From: Maniola hyperantus
Lineage: Eukaryota; Arthropoda; Insecta; Lepidoptera; Nymphalidae
Direction: 5' to 3'
DNA length: 64,000 nucleotides
Assembly: GCF_902806685.2 (NCBI RefSeq)
Contig: NC_048560.1
Coordinates: forward strand, 7,220,212-7,284,211
In this document: positions 9,645 to 20,472 of the stretch, piece after piece
Layout of the letters: each line of letters begins with the position of its first letter
How positions within the stretch are numbered: position 1 is the stretch's first letter
Program-made: the position numbers and the translations under genes
Notes under the pieces: model-generated
Database searches by the model: none
What the model saw: the letters and a program-made list of their open reading frames with translations, nothing else
What the model was told of the DNA's origin: nothing

Positions 9645-9885
9645 TACAAAAAACTAAATATATAAAAGGAAACGCTGATTGACTGACTGATCTATCAACG
9701 CACAGCTCAAACTACTCGACGGATCGGGCTGAAATTTGGCATGCAGGTAGATCAGTCAGTCACCTTTTCTTTTTTTAGGATTCCGTATTTTATATAATAT
9801 AGTACAGATAGATATAGATATATGGATAAATAGAAGATAGTTCCTCTCAAGCTACTCGTGCAAAGCCGGGGCGCTAGTTTCTATT
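9645..9885 (+). mobile_element. Hel-C 5' part joined to a short Helitron-like 3' end
   Basis: The Hel-C 5' end (AAATATATAAAAGGAAACG, GACTGACTGATC) breaks after GGCATGCAGGTAGATC. A tail with CAAAGCCGGGGCGCTAGT, resembling Hel-D, closes the block. Confidence 0.5.
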
Positions 9886-9892
9886 AAAATTA

Positions 9893-10304
9893 AGGCGAGT
9901 CACCGAGGCGGGCAGCGCGGCTTTGAAGTAAACCGCTTGGTCACGTTCAAATTCTGTTTTTCAAACGTTAAATTTGAATTTAATAAATTATAGAAGTCCT
10001 GTTGAAAACCAAAATTTAGCAGGTTCTCTGTAGTACTTAAAGACAAATATTTCCATATAAAAATTATTTGCCAAGTCAGAAATTTAAGTATTAAATAATT
10101 CGTTTTAGACTTTTATTTCGGCTTATTTCAAGATTTTATTTGATCGAGTGAAGTACGTCCTATTGTGTATCAAAGTAGCACATTCTTTAGACAATGTCTT
10201 TAGGTATGTTGTATATTTTTAGCAAGTCCATTATTTAATAGTAAATACCTAAAACATTTGATCTAGCAAACCAGTTTTTTCCGCTTAGCCTCGGTGACTC
10301 GCCT
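9893..10304. mobile_element. 412-bp foldback MITE
   Basis: The ends AGGCGAGTCACCGAGGC and GCCTCGGTGACTCGCCT are perfect inverted repeats flanked by TA (9891-9892, 10305-10306). The AT-rich interior has no coding sequence. The single copy in the window points to a low-copy family here. Confidence 0.75.
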
Positions 10305-10309
10305 TAAAA

Positions 10310-10600
10310 TGCACTTAGATTTTTTAAACCACCTTTTCAATATTCGGGCAATAGACATTCCATAGATAATGTAGAAGCACCATAACAACAGTTCGCAATT
10401 AATGTTAACTGAGGGATTACTATTGGTCCAATCCACCCCGAAAAGTCATGCAAATCCGCATGAATAAACATGAGTTACGTACAAATTAAACTGCCGCTAC
10501 TGACTATTAGTTTTAAAGTTGAAACTACAACTTTGTTCCGTGTCATTTCGACATTTTGAATTTCGCTTTTACATTTTTTAATTTTTTGTTAAATAAAATA
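10310..10600. other. Unassigned spacer
   Basis: No gene or repeat recognised. Confidence 0.35.
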
Positions 10601-10604
10601 CTTA

Positions 10605-10725
10605 GTTGGGTATCTCTCTGAGGGACAAAATCCGCAACGAGGAAATCCGTAGGAGAACCAGAGTGACCGACATAGCTCAACGAATTAGCCAGTGCACTGT
10701 GCAGAGTGACTCTTCTGTACCTGAA
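10605..10725 (+). pseudogene. RTE LINE coding fragment
   Basis: It contains GGGTATCTCTCTGAGGGACA and AACCAGAGTGACCGACATAG, matching the RTE segment better preserved at 51740-51830 (ISLRDKIRNEE..RTRVTDIA). Frameshifted and only about 40 codons long. Confidence 0.6.
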
Positions 10726-11045
10726 AAATACTACTAAGCATTCTGAGGTAATACTTAAGAGTTTCAAGTTAACACAGATAAATAGTCAACTGTGCTCTGA
10801 TGAATGTTCCTTGAATTTTAAACGTTAACTCAAGTACGTAAGGAGACCCAGCGCGGAAGACGGGAGAACGAATTTACAATGAGTTTAGTTCTAGCGGTTA
10901 ATGGGTAAAAAGTAACGTCTTCGCAAAGTTAATGCTTTGTTTACGAGTGTAATACTTCGCAGTTTACGAGCCTCTTCAATCAACAGGCATTCTGTATTTT
11001 TAAACTGCTTTGCTTCTGTTATTTTTTGTTTTAAAAAGAATTTTT
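10726..11045. other. Unassigned spacer
   Basis: No supported feature. Confidence 0.35.
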
Positions 11046-11049
11046 GAAT

Positions 11050-11486
11050 TTTCAAATGAAAGGAAACCCCGAAATTGTGCTCGCGTCTGAAAAAGAATCC
11101 ACAAGTGAAGCCCTTTCATATGATAGCTCACTTGATATAGTTATCTTACTTTGATAATTGAAAATACTAATTATTAATTCATGACCACAATTTAATTTTT
11201 TTGTATGTGATGTATTTAACCACAAATTTACGGTTTCAGATTTTTCCCCTAATGTGCCCTCTAAATTAAAAAAAAGATGTATTTCACGTTTTTTGAAAAT
11301 CCTATTACCAATTCTATCAAATAGAGGATGAAAGTTTGTATGAAAGTCCGTCATTTTTCAAGTTATTTTCATGAAAATTGGTATTTGGGTTTTCGGTCAC
11401 AAATGAAGTTTCAGGGATTTTGGAAATTCAACCCCCACCTCGATTTTCTAAATTCCACCCGAGCGAAGCCGGGGCGGGTCAGCTAG
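11050..11486 (+). mobile_element. Hel-D type Helitron 3' part
   Basis: It ends CCCGAGCGAAGCCGGGGCGG then GTCAGCTAG before T. The GC-rich stem (CCCGAGCGAAGCCGGGG) just upstream of CTAG is the Helitron 3' signature. The body shares AAAATTGGTATTTGGGTTTT with the copy at 44639. The 5' edge is uncertain; part of the left half resembles MITE-E (GATATAGTTATCTTAC). Confidence 0.6.
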
Positions 11487-11519
11487 TTATTATATAAAAT
11501 AGAGCTTTTTATTAATTAA

Positions 11520-11680
11520 AATATTTGCATTTAATTATAACTAATAATCATTACCATCCATGATCGTGCTATGGTAATAAATAATGATATACTTCATTGT
11601 ATATGGTAATGAGACGACGAATTATTATAAGCTTTCATGAAAAATTCGCCGTCTTTGTTGCGCGTGTCAAATTTAGATAA
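11520..11680 (+). repeat. Isolated relative of the 227-bp tandem unit
   Basis: It shares AATCATTACCATCCATGA, GTATATGGTAATGA and TTATTATAAGCTTTCATG with the array at 13310-13985. Diverged and single. Confidence 0.6.
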
Positions 11681-12560
11681 AGAGAGAAGTTAAGACAGTG
11701 GGCTTTAATAGTGATGATAAATTAAATCCAATGATTACTAATGAAAGTTATCATCTATCAATTATTGAAATGTAGGTAGTTGTACTTTTGTCAGGTAAGG
11801 CCACATACTAAGTAATTAAAATTAAAGCAAAGCATCTGCTGTATTATTCACCATCTAAACTGGCTTATAAAATAATTAGAAGTTGATAACCTAATGTTTA
11901 GATTTATCTCAATAGATAAGATAATTAATTAGCAAAAGAGGGTAGGTTATAAATACAGAAGTAAAACCAACCAAGTCGAATAATAATTGAATTGTATTGT
12001 TCAGCATTGATCTATTTATATTAAAATGAATCTACCACCCATTTCGCTAAGGTGTTTAGTCATGGAGAAGAAAGGGCAAAGAAACTCCATAACACACATC
12101 TTTTAAAACAACTAGAACGTTGAGTAAAGTAGTAGGTACATATTTGGTACACAGTTACAACAGGTAACCTATAAAAGGCAAATGATTACATTACATTATA
12201 ATACAATATAAGAATACTTAACTTCAGTAAGGTCCGCTGTGTTTGCTCTGGGCTGTCGATACAAGACTGTTCCCTCTCTGTCGAGGTAGGGTACTTTTAT
12301 AACACTGCCATCGCAAACAAGGCGGATGTCGACTATCACATGATCTTAATATTAATCATTATTTATTTTAGGTTTGTTGACAAAAGGCATGTTGACACAC
12401 CCAATTTACAATAATAAAATCAGTGACATTGATGGTCTACGTATTAATAATTTACCATAATAATAAGCGACTTAAATTGACAGTTTACACAACATTATTA
12501 TTTCACATAATAGCTATTGCCAACTGTATGTTGACAATAGCTTAGTATAATGTCACTCTT
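11681..12560. other. AT-rich region, no gene seen
   Basis: Mostly unique AT-rich sequence with a small GC-richer patch near 12240-12340. No feature supported. Confidence 0.35.
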
Positions 12561-12561
12561 A

Positions 12562-12852
12562 GTACATTTACAGTATTTAATTTACAATGAATAATTAGTT
12601 ACCAGTATTGACAATTCACATAATATTATTTATCGTATTGTCACATTCCTAAATATTAAATTAAACAACATACAAGAAAAGATACTATTCAAATCATACC
12701 CTTTCCGTACATTGACAGTATTTAATTTACAATGAATAATTAGTTACCATTATTGACAATTCACATAATATTATTTATCGTATTGTCACATTCCTAAATA
12801 TTAAATTAAACAACATACAAGAAAAGATACTATTTAAACCATACATCTTTCC
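12562..12852. repeat. Two-copy tandem duplication, 145 bp
   Basis: Units 12562-12706 and 12707-12852 start GTACATT and are nearly identical, with only a handful of differences. A truncated third start (GTACATTGATATTG) follows at 12853. AT-rich, noncoding. Confidence 0.85.
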
Positions 12853-13069
12853 GTACATTGATATTGAATCCGGAAACGGAATAACGATTCTGTTTTAAAT
12901 ATCACAACAAATACTTATTTAAGACTCCCAAGTTTATGATTAGATGAATTTTAGCATAATAATTATGTATCCAATTTTATCGTAATATAACACGCGCTTG
13001 TTTTCTTTCTGGATTCCAATTTTTGTTATTATATACTTTAATATTTTAATTAATATCTGTTTATTTAAA

Positions 13070-13268
13070 TACTTGCTTATATTATAATAATTCGAAAGTG
13101 TATCTGTCTGTCTACTAGCTTTTCTCGACACATTTGTCTAACCGTTTTTGACTAATTTGTGTCCCAGTAAAAGACATGGTTTTTGGCCTGGGAAAATTAA
13201 AAAGCTTTCACGGGATTTTTAAAAACCGAAATTCACGTCGATGAAATTATGTACAAGCATTATATAGT
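13070..13268 (+). mobile_element. Hel-A, degenerate copy
   Basis: ATCTGTCTGTCTACTAGCTTTT and the later CACGGGATTTTTAAAAACCG match Hel-A. The 3' hairpin is lost and the end has decayed. Confidence 0.55.
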
Positions 13269-13309
13269 TATTTCATTAAGTAGAAAGCTTTCTTTAAGTA
13301 AAAATAATT

Positions 13310-13985
13310 GCATTTAATAAATAATCATTACCGTCCATGACTTTAATCATTATCGTTCAACACGCGTGCTATGCTAATTAAATGCTTCACTGTATATGGT
13401 AATGACACGAGAAATTATTATAAGCTTTCATGCAAAGTTCGCCGTCTTTGTTGCGAGCTTGTTTTCTTGGGGATTCTAATTTTGTTATGAAGATTAAGTC
13501 TCTTTACTGTTTACTTTAATATTTTAATTAATATTTTTTGCATTTAATAAATAATCATAACCATCCATGACTTTATTCGTTCAACACGCGTGCTATGCTA
13601 ATTAGATGCTTCACTGTATATGGTAATGACACGAGAAATTATTATAAGCTTTCATGCAAAGTTCGCCGTCTTTGTTGCGAGCTTGTTTTCTTGGGGATTC
13701 TAATTTTGTTATGGAGATTAAGTCTCTTTACTGTTTACTTTAATATTTTAATTAATATTTTTTGCATTTAATAAATAATCATTACCATCCATGACTTTAT
13801 TCGTTCAACACGCGTGCTATGCTAATTAGATGCTTCACTGTATAATATGGTAATGACACGAGAAATTATTATAAGCTTTCATGCAAAGTTCGCCGTCTTT
13901 GTTGCGAGCTTGTTTTCTTGGGGATTCTAATTTTTGTTATGGAGATTAGTCTCTTTATTGTTTACTAATGTTTTAATTAATATGC
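13310..13985. repeat. Three-unit tandem array, about 227 bp each
   Basis: Units start at GCATTTAATAAATAATCAT at 13310, 13540 and 13764 (periods 230 and 224). Each contains TTCAACACGCGTGCTATGCT, TTATTATAAGCTTTCATGCA and CTTGTTTTCTTGGGGATTCT. Units 2 and 3 are closest to each other. It could be an incipient satellite. Confidence 0.85.
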
Positions 13986-14130
13986 GTTTATTTAAATACT
14001 TACTAATATTATAATTACGAAAATCTGTTTTCTAGTTTTTCACGGCCCATCCGTTCAACAGATTTTGATCGGTATAGAGATAACTTGCATCCTGGTGAAG
14101 GACATATTGAAGGACATATATGAACCGGTC
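13986..14130 (+). mobile_element. Hel-A fragment abutting the tandem array
   Basis: TTTTTCACGGCCCATCCGTT and GATAACTTGCATCCTGGTGA are Hel-A body. GAAGGACATAT is locally duplicated and the 3' end is missing. Confidence 0.55.
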
Positions 14131-14476
14131 ACGTACTATAGCTATAGATATAAATGGTAGGTATGTTTGTCGGTCAGTGCATCCCACGTAGTTCCCGGGG
14201 TTGTTCTTAACGAAGGCATTTACATATCGGCCGGTCCCTTACGTCCTTGCATGTCGCGCATACTAATTCTTTGGCGTTTCTGTTTATTTAGGCTTTAAGG
14301 GTCGATTCACATCAAAGGTATGATTCCGAACCACGCTGCACGCAGCAGCGCTGCCGCAACAGTGCTGTCACCAGCTGTCACAGTCCTGTCGCGGCACTAC
14401 TGGTCCCCATACAATCTCTATAAGCTTACCTATATGAAAAAAGATATGGATAAATGGATAAAAAGTAGCCTATGTG
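14131..14476. other. Unassigned region
   Basis: A GC-richer patch (14290-14410, AAGGGTCGATTCACATC then clustered GCAGC/GCTGTC) resembles one end of a DNA transposon, but the partner end was not found. Confidence 0.3.
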
Positions 14477-14640
14477 TTAATCCAGATGTCGTCCGTTCAC
14501 CTAGTGGGGGGTCTTCCAACACTGCGTCTTCCGGTGCGAGGTCGCCATTCTAGCACCTTGGGACCCCAACGTCTATCGGTTGTACGAACTATGTGCCATG
14601 CTCATTGCCACTTCATAGACACACACATGATAGACATTGG
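14477..14640 (-). pseudogene. RTE LINE C-terminal fragment
   Basis: In reverse this matches the RTE block at 56925: GCGACCTCGCACCGGAAGAC, then AAGACCCCCCACTAGGTG. It encodes the R/K-rich segment ahead of the terminal TDDI motif. Stops and frameshifts are present. Confidence 0.6.
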
Positions 14641-14654
14641 TGTCTCTAGGTGCT

Positions 14655-15180
14655 GCAATGGAGGGGTGCCAGCCAGGTAACCTCCCAGTGTGCCTGGGTG
14701 CTGCTGGTCCCTTTTGGATGCATCGGGCATCCGAGGGGAAGAGTAGTATTCGGGCCGGTGCACCCCGGTAACATGGCTAATAATTTATCTTCGGGGATAT
14801 TGTTAGCCATGGCTAACGACCTGGCAGGGAGAGGTTTCTCCGCGTGTCCCTCTGACTAGCAGAGGGCACAGCTTGGACGATGCAGAGGATGGGACACGGG
14901 CGACGTGCGCGGAGTCTGCAGTTGTCGCCCGTTGGGTCCCCGGGTCGGCAGGCGCACGTACTTCGTCGATGCGCCTCGGACGTACGGTGTGGGGACCTCG
15001 TGAGTGGGTCCCCGGTGAAGGGTCCGCCTCGGCGGATGTCGCTGTCTGGGTCGCGGTGGTTTGCTTCGGTGTTCCCGTGACCCAGTCGCCAGGCGACGCG
15101 CAGGAGTGCCACTGGGTTTGAGTGGGTATTCCGGTCGCCTCTCGGCCGGCGAGTCCCACATACCTTCCCTCCAGTTGGTT
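14655..15180 (+). repeat. GC-rich interspersed repeat, unidentified family
   Basis: A strikingly GC-rich island. Its first 200 bases (GGTAACCTCCCAGTGTGCCT, ACATGGCTAATAATTTATCT, GGCAGGGAGAGGTTTCTCCG) recur inverted at 54233-54428 and, in part, at 54780-54845. Several overlapping open frames exist on both strands, as GC-rich DNA often allows, but none shows a recognisable domain. It may be the 5' region of a LINE. Confidence 0.5.
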
Positions 15181-15264
15181 GACTGGCAAAAAAAAGGTGT
15201 TGCAATGGTAACTTCCCACCGGAAAGAGCAGCAGACCCGCTACTATTTGGACATACGATATAAC

Positions 15265-15783
15265 AATTTTTTTTTACAAAAAAAATAAAAACCGACTTCG
15301 TTACACAAACACTAAAAATTGAAAAATAATTTAATTTATTACCTACCGAATATATTATGTATACAAGAGTTAATATAGTTCCATAATAATACTTTTTGGT
15401 GCCGGTGCCAATTAGCTTTAGCAGCGCGAATCGTCTAGACTTCATATTTTTATGGGACTCCACAATGGCACCTCATTGGCACCGACGTGGAATTATGCTA
15501 TGACTGGTTAAAAATCTACTGTTTACTTTATTACACTGATCGAGAGCAATTTACTCTTATCCGTTGAGGAGTTCCAGTATCTATCTTCGAAGATGTTCAT
15601 CAGATCTTCACCAAATTGAAATGGGACCAACTTTGAAGTATACCCTTTCAAACAAAAAAAAATAATTTCTAAAATCGGTCCAGGCGTTTTTGAGTAATCG
15701 GGGAACATACATCAAAAAAAAAAAAAAAAAAGATTCCGACGAATTGAGAACCCCCTCCTTTTTTTGAAGTCGGTTAAAAACCT
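15265..15783 (-). mobile_element. Element-K copy
   Basis: It runs from AAAACCGACTTCGTTACAC to TTTTTGAAGTCGGTTAAAA, so both ends carry inverted AACCGACTTC. The interior (GGAGTTCCAGTATCTATCTT, CATCAGATCTTCACC, CGGTCCAGGCGTTTTTGAGT) matches 23155-23450 in reverse. It lacks the second hairpin arm found in that copy. Non-coding MITE-like element. Confidence 0.65.
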
Positions 15784-15850
15784 GGATTCAGGCGGCGCAC
15801 GACCGCTTGTATGTGGAATTCACTACAAGAGACCTATGTATACACCAATT
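15776..15850 (+). pseudogene. RTE LINE scrap
   Basis: CTGGATTCAGGCGGCGCACG and ACTACAAGAGACCTATGTAT match the final RTE codons (W.QAA.DR...F.R..Y). About 25 codons, decayed. Confidence 0.5.
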
Positions 15851-16084
15851 ATTATTACCAAGAAGACAAAATATAACTTTTATATCCGCCACGCTTGTAA
15901 CCTAATCCAAATAACTTTATTACAGAGGTCACGTGGTACAAAGCTACGAAGTACCAACTTTTATAATCCTTTGACTTAGCACTTGTAAAAGTTGCTAACT
16001 CTTTAATTCCTATCGTTACCACGAGTTGTAAGAATTATTTCTTAGGCACTATTTTCTTTGAAACTGTTTTTATTTTCTGTGAAA
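15851..16084. other. AT-rich spacer
   Basis: No supported feature. Confidence 0.3.
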
Positions 16085-16256
16085 CAATCACTACCCATAT
16101 TTTATTAACCATAGTATAAATGCGAAAGTGTGTTTGTTGTTGGTTTGTCCTACAATCACGTCGCAACAGAGCAACGGATCGACGCGATTTTTTGCATGGG
16201 TATAGTTAAAGGGCTGGAGAGTGACATACGATATAGTGGGATATATCTTACTTTGT
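16085..16256 (+). mobile_element. Hel-B, 3'-truncated by a LINE
   Basis: The GTTTGTTGTTGGTTTGTC repeat zone and ACGTCGCAACAGAGCAACG are present. It breaks before the shared Helitron 3' end, where LINE sequence begins. Confidence 0.6.
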
Positions 16257-16640
16257 GGGTATTGGTATTACCTTTTATAATAAAATCCCGCAAACTATTT
16301 TGGACTTACCTTTGCACAAGTTTAAAAAATCTATTAAAAATATGCTCCTGAAAAAAGCATATTACACAATTGAAGATTATCTAAATGATAAAAGAGCGTG
16401 GATTTGACCTGCAGCTCGTTCCAGCAACGCACAACACTGCAAATACTATTTTATACATGGCATAATTTTGTACCTATATCAAATATTTGAAAAGAGCAAC
16501 CGCCGAGTTTCTTGCTGGTTCTTCTCGGCAGGAAAGGCATTCCGAACCAGTGGTAGATGCATCCGACTATTCGTAAGCACTTGTAAAAGTTTATACGAAT
16601 AAAAAAAGATTTTCATTTTCATTTTCATTTTCACTGTCAA
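16257..16640 (+). pseudogene. Jockey-like LINE 3' end
   Basis: In frame from about 16272, a peptide with LPLHKFKKSIKNMLLKKAYY and then YLNDKRAWI ends at a TGA (16405-16407), the end of an RT ORF. A 3' UTR follows (AACCGCCGAGTTTCTTGCTG, GCACTTGTAAAAGTTTATAC), with an (ATTTTC)n terminal repeat. The same family is longer at 47585-48352. Severely 5' truncated. Confidence 0.7.
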
Positions 16641-16844
16641 ATATTTCAGTACCTTTTGAGCACGACCTTGTTTGGATACGTAGCCGGTGACGTCGCCATG
16701 GCGTCCCAGTGTGCTAGCGCTCTTACACCAAGGAGCAAAAACAAACGTATCCTCGCTGCTGTTATAAAAAAGGCCCGACAACGTCTTGTCAGCGAAAAAA
16801 AAAACAATTTTAATCTCCATAATGTCAGGCTGCCTTTACATAGT
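16641..16844. other. Unassigned, slightly GC-rich spacer
   Basis: GTGACGTCGCCATGGCGTCC stands out around 16687, but I see no family match. A 79-codon frame here is not supported by splice or start context. Confidence 0.3.
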
Positions 16845-16985
16845 GCGATTTGTCGTGTCGCCTCGGCCACGGCTCGTCCGTTTAACCGATTTTGACGAAT
16901 TTTGGTACACAGGTCCATCCCGAGAAAGGACACAGACTACTTTTTACCCCGGAAAATCAAAGAATTCCAGCGGGGTATTTTAATT
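16845..16985 (+). mobile_element. Hel-A internal fragment
   Basis: Contains ACGGCTCGTCCGTTTAACCG and ACTTTTTACCCCGGAAAATC of the Hel-A body. Both ends are missing. Confidence 0.55.
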
Positions 16986-17095
16986 TATTTATTCAGATCA
17001 AGTAAACCCTTTATTGCAATCTCACCTGGTGGTAAGTGATGATGCAATCTTAGATGGATGCGTGCTAACCTGAAAGGGGTATGGACTATGGTAGA
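16986..17095 (-). mobile_element. SINE-2 3' fragment
   Basis: The reverse of SINE-2's tail (TTGCAATCTCACCTGGTGGT, AGGTTAGC-type block). No tRNA head. Confidence 0.55.
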
Positions 17096-17108
17096 TTTTA
17101 AAAAATCT

Positions 17109-17600
17109 TTTGTCGTGTCGTACGGTATAAAAACGTCGTAATTCCTCATTCACGTCTGTCTTGTACCGTGATATACGCTGCACGGTTCATTGCATTGGAT
17201 TGCCAAATTTTTACAGGCTCGCAAAGGCGTGCTCTTTTCAACGCTCGGGCCTTAAAATTTTCTAATCCATACTAATCCATATCCATACTATAATATTATA
17301 AATGCGAAAGTGTGTCTGTCTGTCTGCTTGCTTTTCACGGCCCATCCGTTAAACCGATTTGGACGAAATTTGGTACAGACATAGCTTGCATCCCAGGAAA
17401 GCACACAGGCTACATTTATCACGGAAAATCAAAGAGTTCCCACGGGATTTTTAAAAATCGAAACTTTTGTCGTGTCGTACGGTATAAAAACGTCGTAATT
17501 CCTCATTCACGTCTGTCTTGTACCGTGATATACGCTGCACGGTTCATATTGGATTGCCTATTTTTTACAGGCTCGCAAAGACGTGCTCTTTTCACTGTGT
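17109..17600. repeat. Direct duplication flanking a Hel-A fragment
   Basis: A segment of about 130 bp with TTTGTCGTGTCGTACGGTAT and GTGATATACGCTGCACGGTT occurs at 17109-17240 and again at 17465-17595. Between them, at 17270-17465, sits a 3'-truncated Hel-A (CTATAATATTATAAATGCG, (GTCT)n). Confidence 0.65.
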
Positions 17601-17744
17601 GCCTGTAAATTTTCATATTAAAAGGCTTTCAATCCTGCAGGCCTCCTCAGGCAGCCCTAAAATATTTGGTTTGATGAAAAATAAATTTTTGAGTTTCAGT
17701 TCTAAGTATGGGGACCCCAAAAATTTATTGTTTTTTTTTTCTTC

Positions 17745-17880
17745 TCAGACCTGGGCGCGTTTGGAACCCTCGTAGCTTTAGTTTTAAGTTTGCGTAATAA
17801 TTATCACCACTATAATATCTTACAAATCTAACACCATACCAGACCATCAATAAGAGTAATTTATTACCTATCAATCAATC
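17745..17880 (+). mobile_element. Retroposon 3' end
   Basis: Inverted relative of 9265-9440, sharing CTGGGCGCGTTTGGAACCCT and GTTTGCGTAATAATTATCAC. Confidence 0.5.
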
Positions 17881-17989
17881 AATACTTATAATAAAACTGT
17901 AACAGGTCAAATTCTGTACATTGAAGATATTTTGAAAATTTTTTTCGAGGGCACTCTATAATCGATACTGAACCCAAAACTGTAATTTT

Positions 17990-17996
17990 TTTCATT

Positions 17997-18037
<41 letters not shown>

Positions 18038-18050
18038 ATCACGGCCGCGC
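17990..18050 (+). repeat. (GTCT)n microsatellite
   Basis: Nine uninterrupted GTCT units at about 18000-18036, in a Helitron-like context (CACGGCCGCGCATCACG follows, and TTTTTATCCCG downstream). The host element is not otherwise intact. Confidence 0.8.
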
Positions 18051-18289
18051 ATCACGCTGAAACTACTGAATGGATTCCAATGAAACTTGGTACGATTTGA
18101 GGTCATACTATGAGGAAGAATATAGGATACTTTTTATCCCGAAATTCAGCATGGTTCCCGTAGGAGAGGGGACGAAAGTTAAAATGTATACTGAGTTGTA
18201 ATTCATTAACGCGTAGTCCGATTTCATTCATTCTTTTTTTGTTAGAAAGGGGATATTTTAAAGATTGTTCCGTAAATATTTCAAGGTCA

Positions 18290-18819
18290 TCGGTTTTTAA
18301 CCGACTGTCAAAAAGGAGGTGGTTCTTTTTTCTACATCGATTTTTTCGAGGTTTCTGGACCGATTTGCAAATTTTTTTTTTAAATCAACAAAAAAAGTTT
18401 ACGTCGTGGTCACATAAAAAATTCTGGATTCAGCTTCTTAATCCTGATGCTGCAGGGTTACTGCCCGCCTGGGTTATCAAGATTCAGGAAGTGTTCATAG
18501 TGAATTCATATTGTAGGTACCAAGCAACGACTTTATTCTCAGACTTCAAGTCTCAACTCCTCAACCCTGATGATGTAGGGTACAGCACTCCTAAACTATA
18601 ATGTTTCAGGAACTGCGGATGATGCAAAATTATTTTAGGTACCAAGCATAGGCTACATCATTGAACTTCGGATCCTAACTCCTCAATCCTGATGCTGCAA
18701 AGTACTGAAGTCCTAAATCGTGGGGATTTTAGAATTTCTGATAGTGAATTGATATTTTAAAAAAAATTAAAAAATTTGAATCGACTGTTAGGCGAAACGA
18801 AGTTCGCAGGGTCAGCTAG
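18290..18819 (+). mobile_element. Helitron-like element with internal repeats
   Basis: It starts near TTTTTAACCGACTGTCAAAA, similar to Element-K, and ends GGCGAAACGAAGTTCGCAGG then GTCAGCTAG before T, a hairpin plus CTAG as in Helitrons. The interior repeats CTCAACCCTGATGATGTAGGG-like lines three to four times with drift. Confidence 0.55.
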
Positions 18820-18825
18820 TTTTGA

Positions 18826-19035
18826 ATAAATCATTTGACTTTGACTTTCTATTTTTGTGCGAAAATCTTAATGCGGTTTACAGAATACATCTACTTACCA
18901 AGTTTCAACAGTATAGCTCTTATAGTTTCGGAAAAAAGTGGCTGTGACATACGGACGGACAGACAGACAGACAGACATGACGAATCTATAAGGGTTCCGT
19001 TTTTTGCCATTTGGCTATAAAACCCTAAAAAGGCA
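18826..19035 (+). mobile_element. LINE-tail scrap and inverted MITE-E 5' end
   Basis: (TTTGAC)n at 18833-18848 is a LINE-tail type repeat. GACGGACAGACAGACAGACA and AAGGGTTCCGTTTTTTGCC at 18950-19000 are a reversed MITE-E 5' end. Confidence 0.5.
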
Positions 19036-19985
19036 GGTAGGTACAAAATAAAGAGAAATGGCTAGTAGTCTTTATTTGTGGCGAAAAACACATTTTTATT
19101 AGATACACTTTTACGCCGCTGTCAGTATATATTATGCCTGCACCAACCTCATAAACCCCGGCCGCGTCGCGAATACAAATGGCTGCTTATCATTCCCCAC
19201 TTCCGGTGTGACGTCATGGGGGTTATTTTTTTGGACATATTTTGGTCGTTTTCCGCCACGAAAATGGTTTTGTTTTATAATATAAACTTACTTAGTAACT
19301 GGTGAATGCCTATCTTTTTAGTTAGCAAGATATTTTTTAGGGTTCCGTACCTCAAATATTAACATTTTTCATGTTAAAAAATTTAAAAATATTTGTCATT
19401 TACGCCATGTGACGTCATTAATCACTTTCCGTACATCATGACGCTAATAATTATTATTTATTTTAAAAATGAATAAAAAACATGATTTTTTTAAATTATG
19501 CCCTTGAATAATGAATTCTAGCCCCCTAAACTACCGTTATACAAAAATCACTTCATTTTTTTTTTGTCCGCTTTTTTGTCCTCCGACATGATGATCGGAG
19601 ACCTTTTATAGCTGACATAGCTTGCTTTCTTTTTTTATTTATTTATTATTACAGTCCAAGACCCTAATGTAGCCGTTTTATTCGTCTCTAGTGTGGACCC
19701 GGTGTTATGTTATAAATCGGAAAAGCAATAAGGTAGTATAATCGGGAGCGCGCGGGGAATCGGAAAAAACATTCCCTTAAACAAATCACCGCCTCGTGAC
19801 GGCATAGAGATGGGACATCTTTATCGATAACTGTATCTATTTATTTAGGTACTAACATCAATACTAGTCCGTACAAAATGACTTCTCACGCGCCATTTTA
19901 ACTCTATGGATCAATTGTCATATCAAAAGTACGGTTCACCTTTAAAATAAGAACTAAGATCGCACTTTTGACATGAAATTTGACA
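19036..19985. other. Unassigned region
   Basis: No gene supported. It contains a CRE-like TGACGTCA at about 19209, a second ATGTGACGTCATTAATC at about 19408, and scattered GGGTTCCGTACC remnants at about 19340. Confidence 0.35.
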
Positions 19986-19987
19986 TT

Positions 19988-20158
19988 TTTTTTTTTTAAA
20001 TGTATATTAGCCATATTAAATGACTAATATTCCCCTTTCCTCTCCAATTAAGCGTCAGGCTTGTGCAAGGAGTAGGTACGACAATAGTGCAACGGGCGGG
20101 ATTTGAACCGGCGTCGACCTTTCGGTTTTCTCCTATACCGGTTGAGCTATTGAGGCTC
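19988..20158 (-). mobile_element. SINE-3 copy
   Basis: The minus-strand head AATAGCTCAACCGGTATAGG and B box GGTTCAAATCCC are intact. The poly-A tail (T run, 19988-19998) and ATTAGCCATATTAAATGACT body are present. Confidence 0.7.
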
Positions 20159-20159
20159 T

Positions 20160-20275
20160 AATAAAGTTAAAATGGCGCGTTATGCTTATGTCATAATACC
20201 TTTCTGCATGCCGAATTTCAGCCCGATCCGTCCAGTAGTTTGAGCTGTGTGTCGATAGATCAGTCAGTCAGTATA
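20160..20275 (-). mobile_element. Hel-C fragment
   Basis: TCTGCATGCCGAATTTCAGC, TCCAGTAGTTTGAGCTGTG and AGTCAGTCAG are the reverse of Hel-C. Both ends are truncated. Confidence 0.55.
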
Positions 20276-20283
20276 CCTAGCAG

Positions 20284-20400
20284 TATCGCGGAGTTTCTTG
20301 CTGGTTCTTCTCGGTAGGAAAGGCAACCCTAACCAGTGGTAGATGGTAGATGCATTTGACGATTCAAAAGAATTAAAATATATTTTGATTTTGATAACCA
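20284..20400 (+). mobile_element. Jockey-like LINE tail fragment
   Basis: GGAGTTTCTTGCTGGTTCTT and AACCAGTGGTAGATG match the 3' UTR at 16500. GGTAGAT is duplicated, and a TTTTGATTTTGAT repeat ends it. Confidence 0.6.
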
Positions 20401-20472
20401 CAAACAATAGAAATTTCACTTTGACTGATATAAAAATTAAAAAGTGTTATTACTTGTCTAGTGTTAGTGGAT

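Noticed and set aside
14803..15463. Long overlapping open frames (up to 216 codons) on both strands
   Set aside because: They lie in a GC-rich repeat where stop codons are rare by composition, show no domain, and overlap on both strands.
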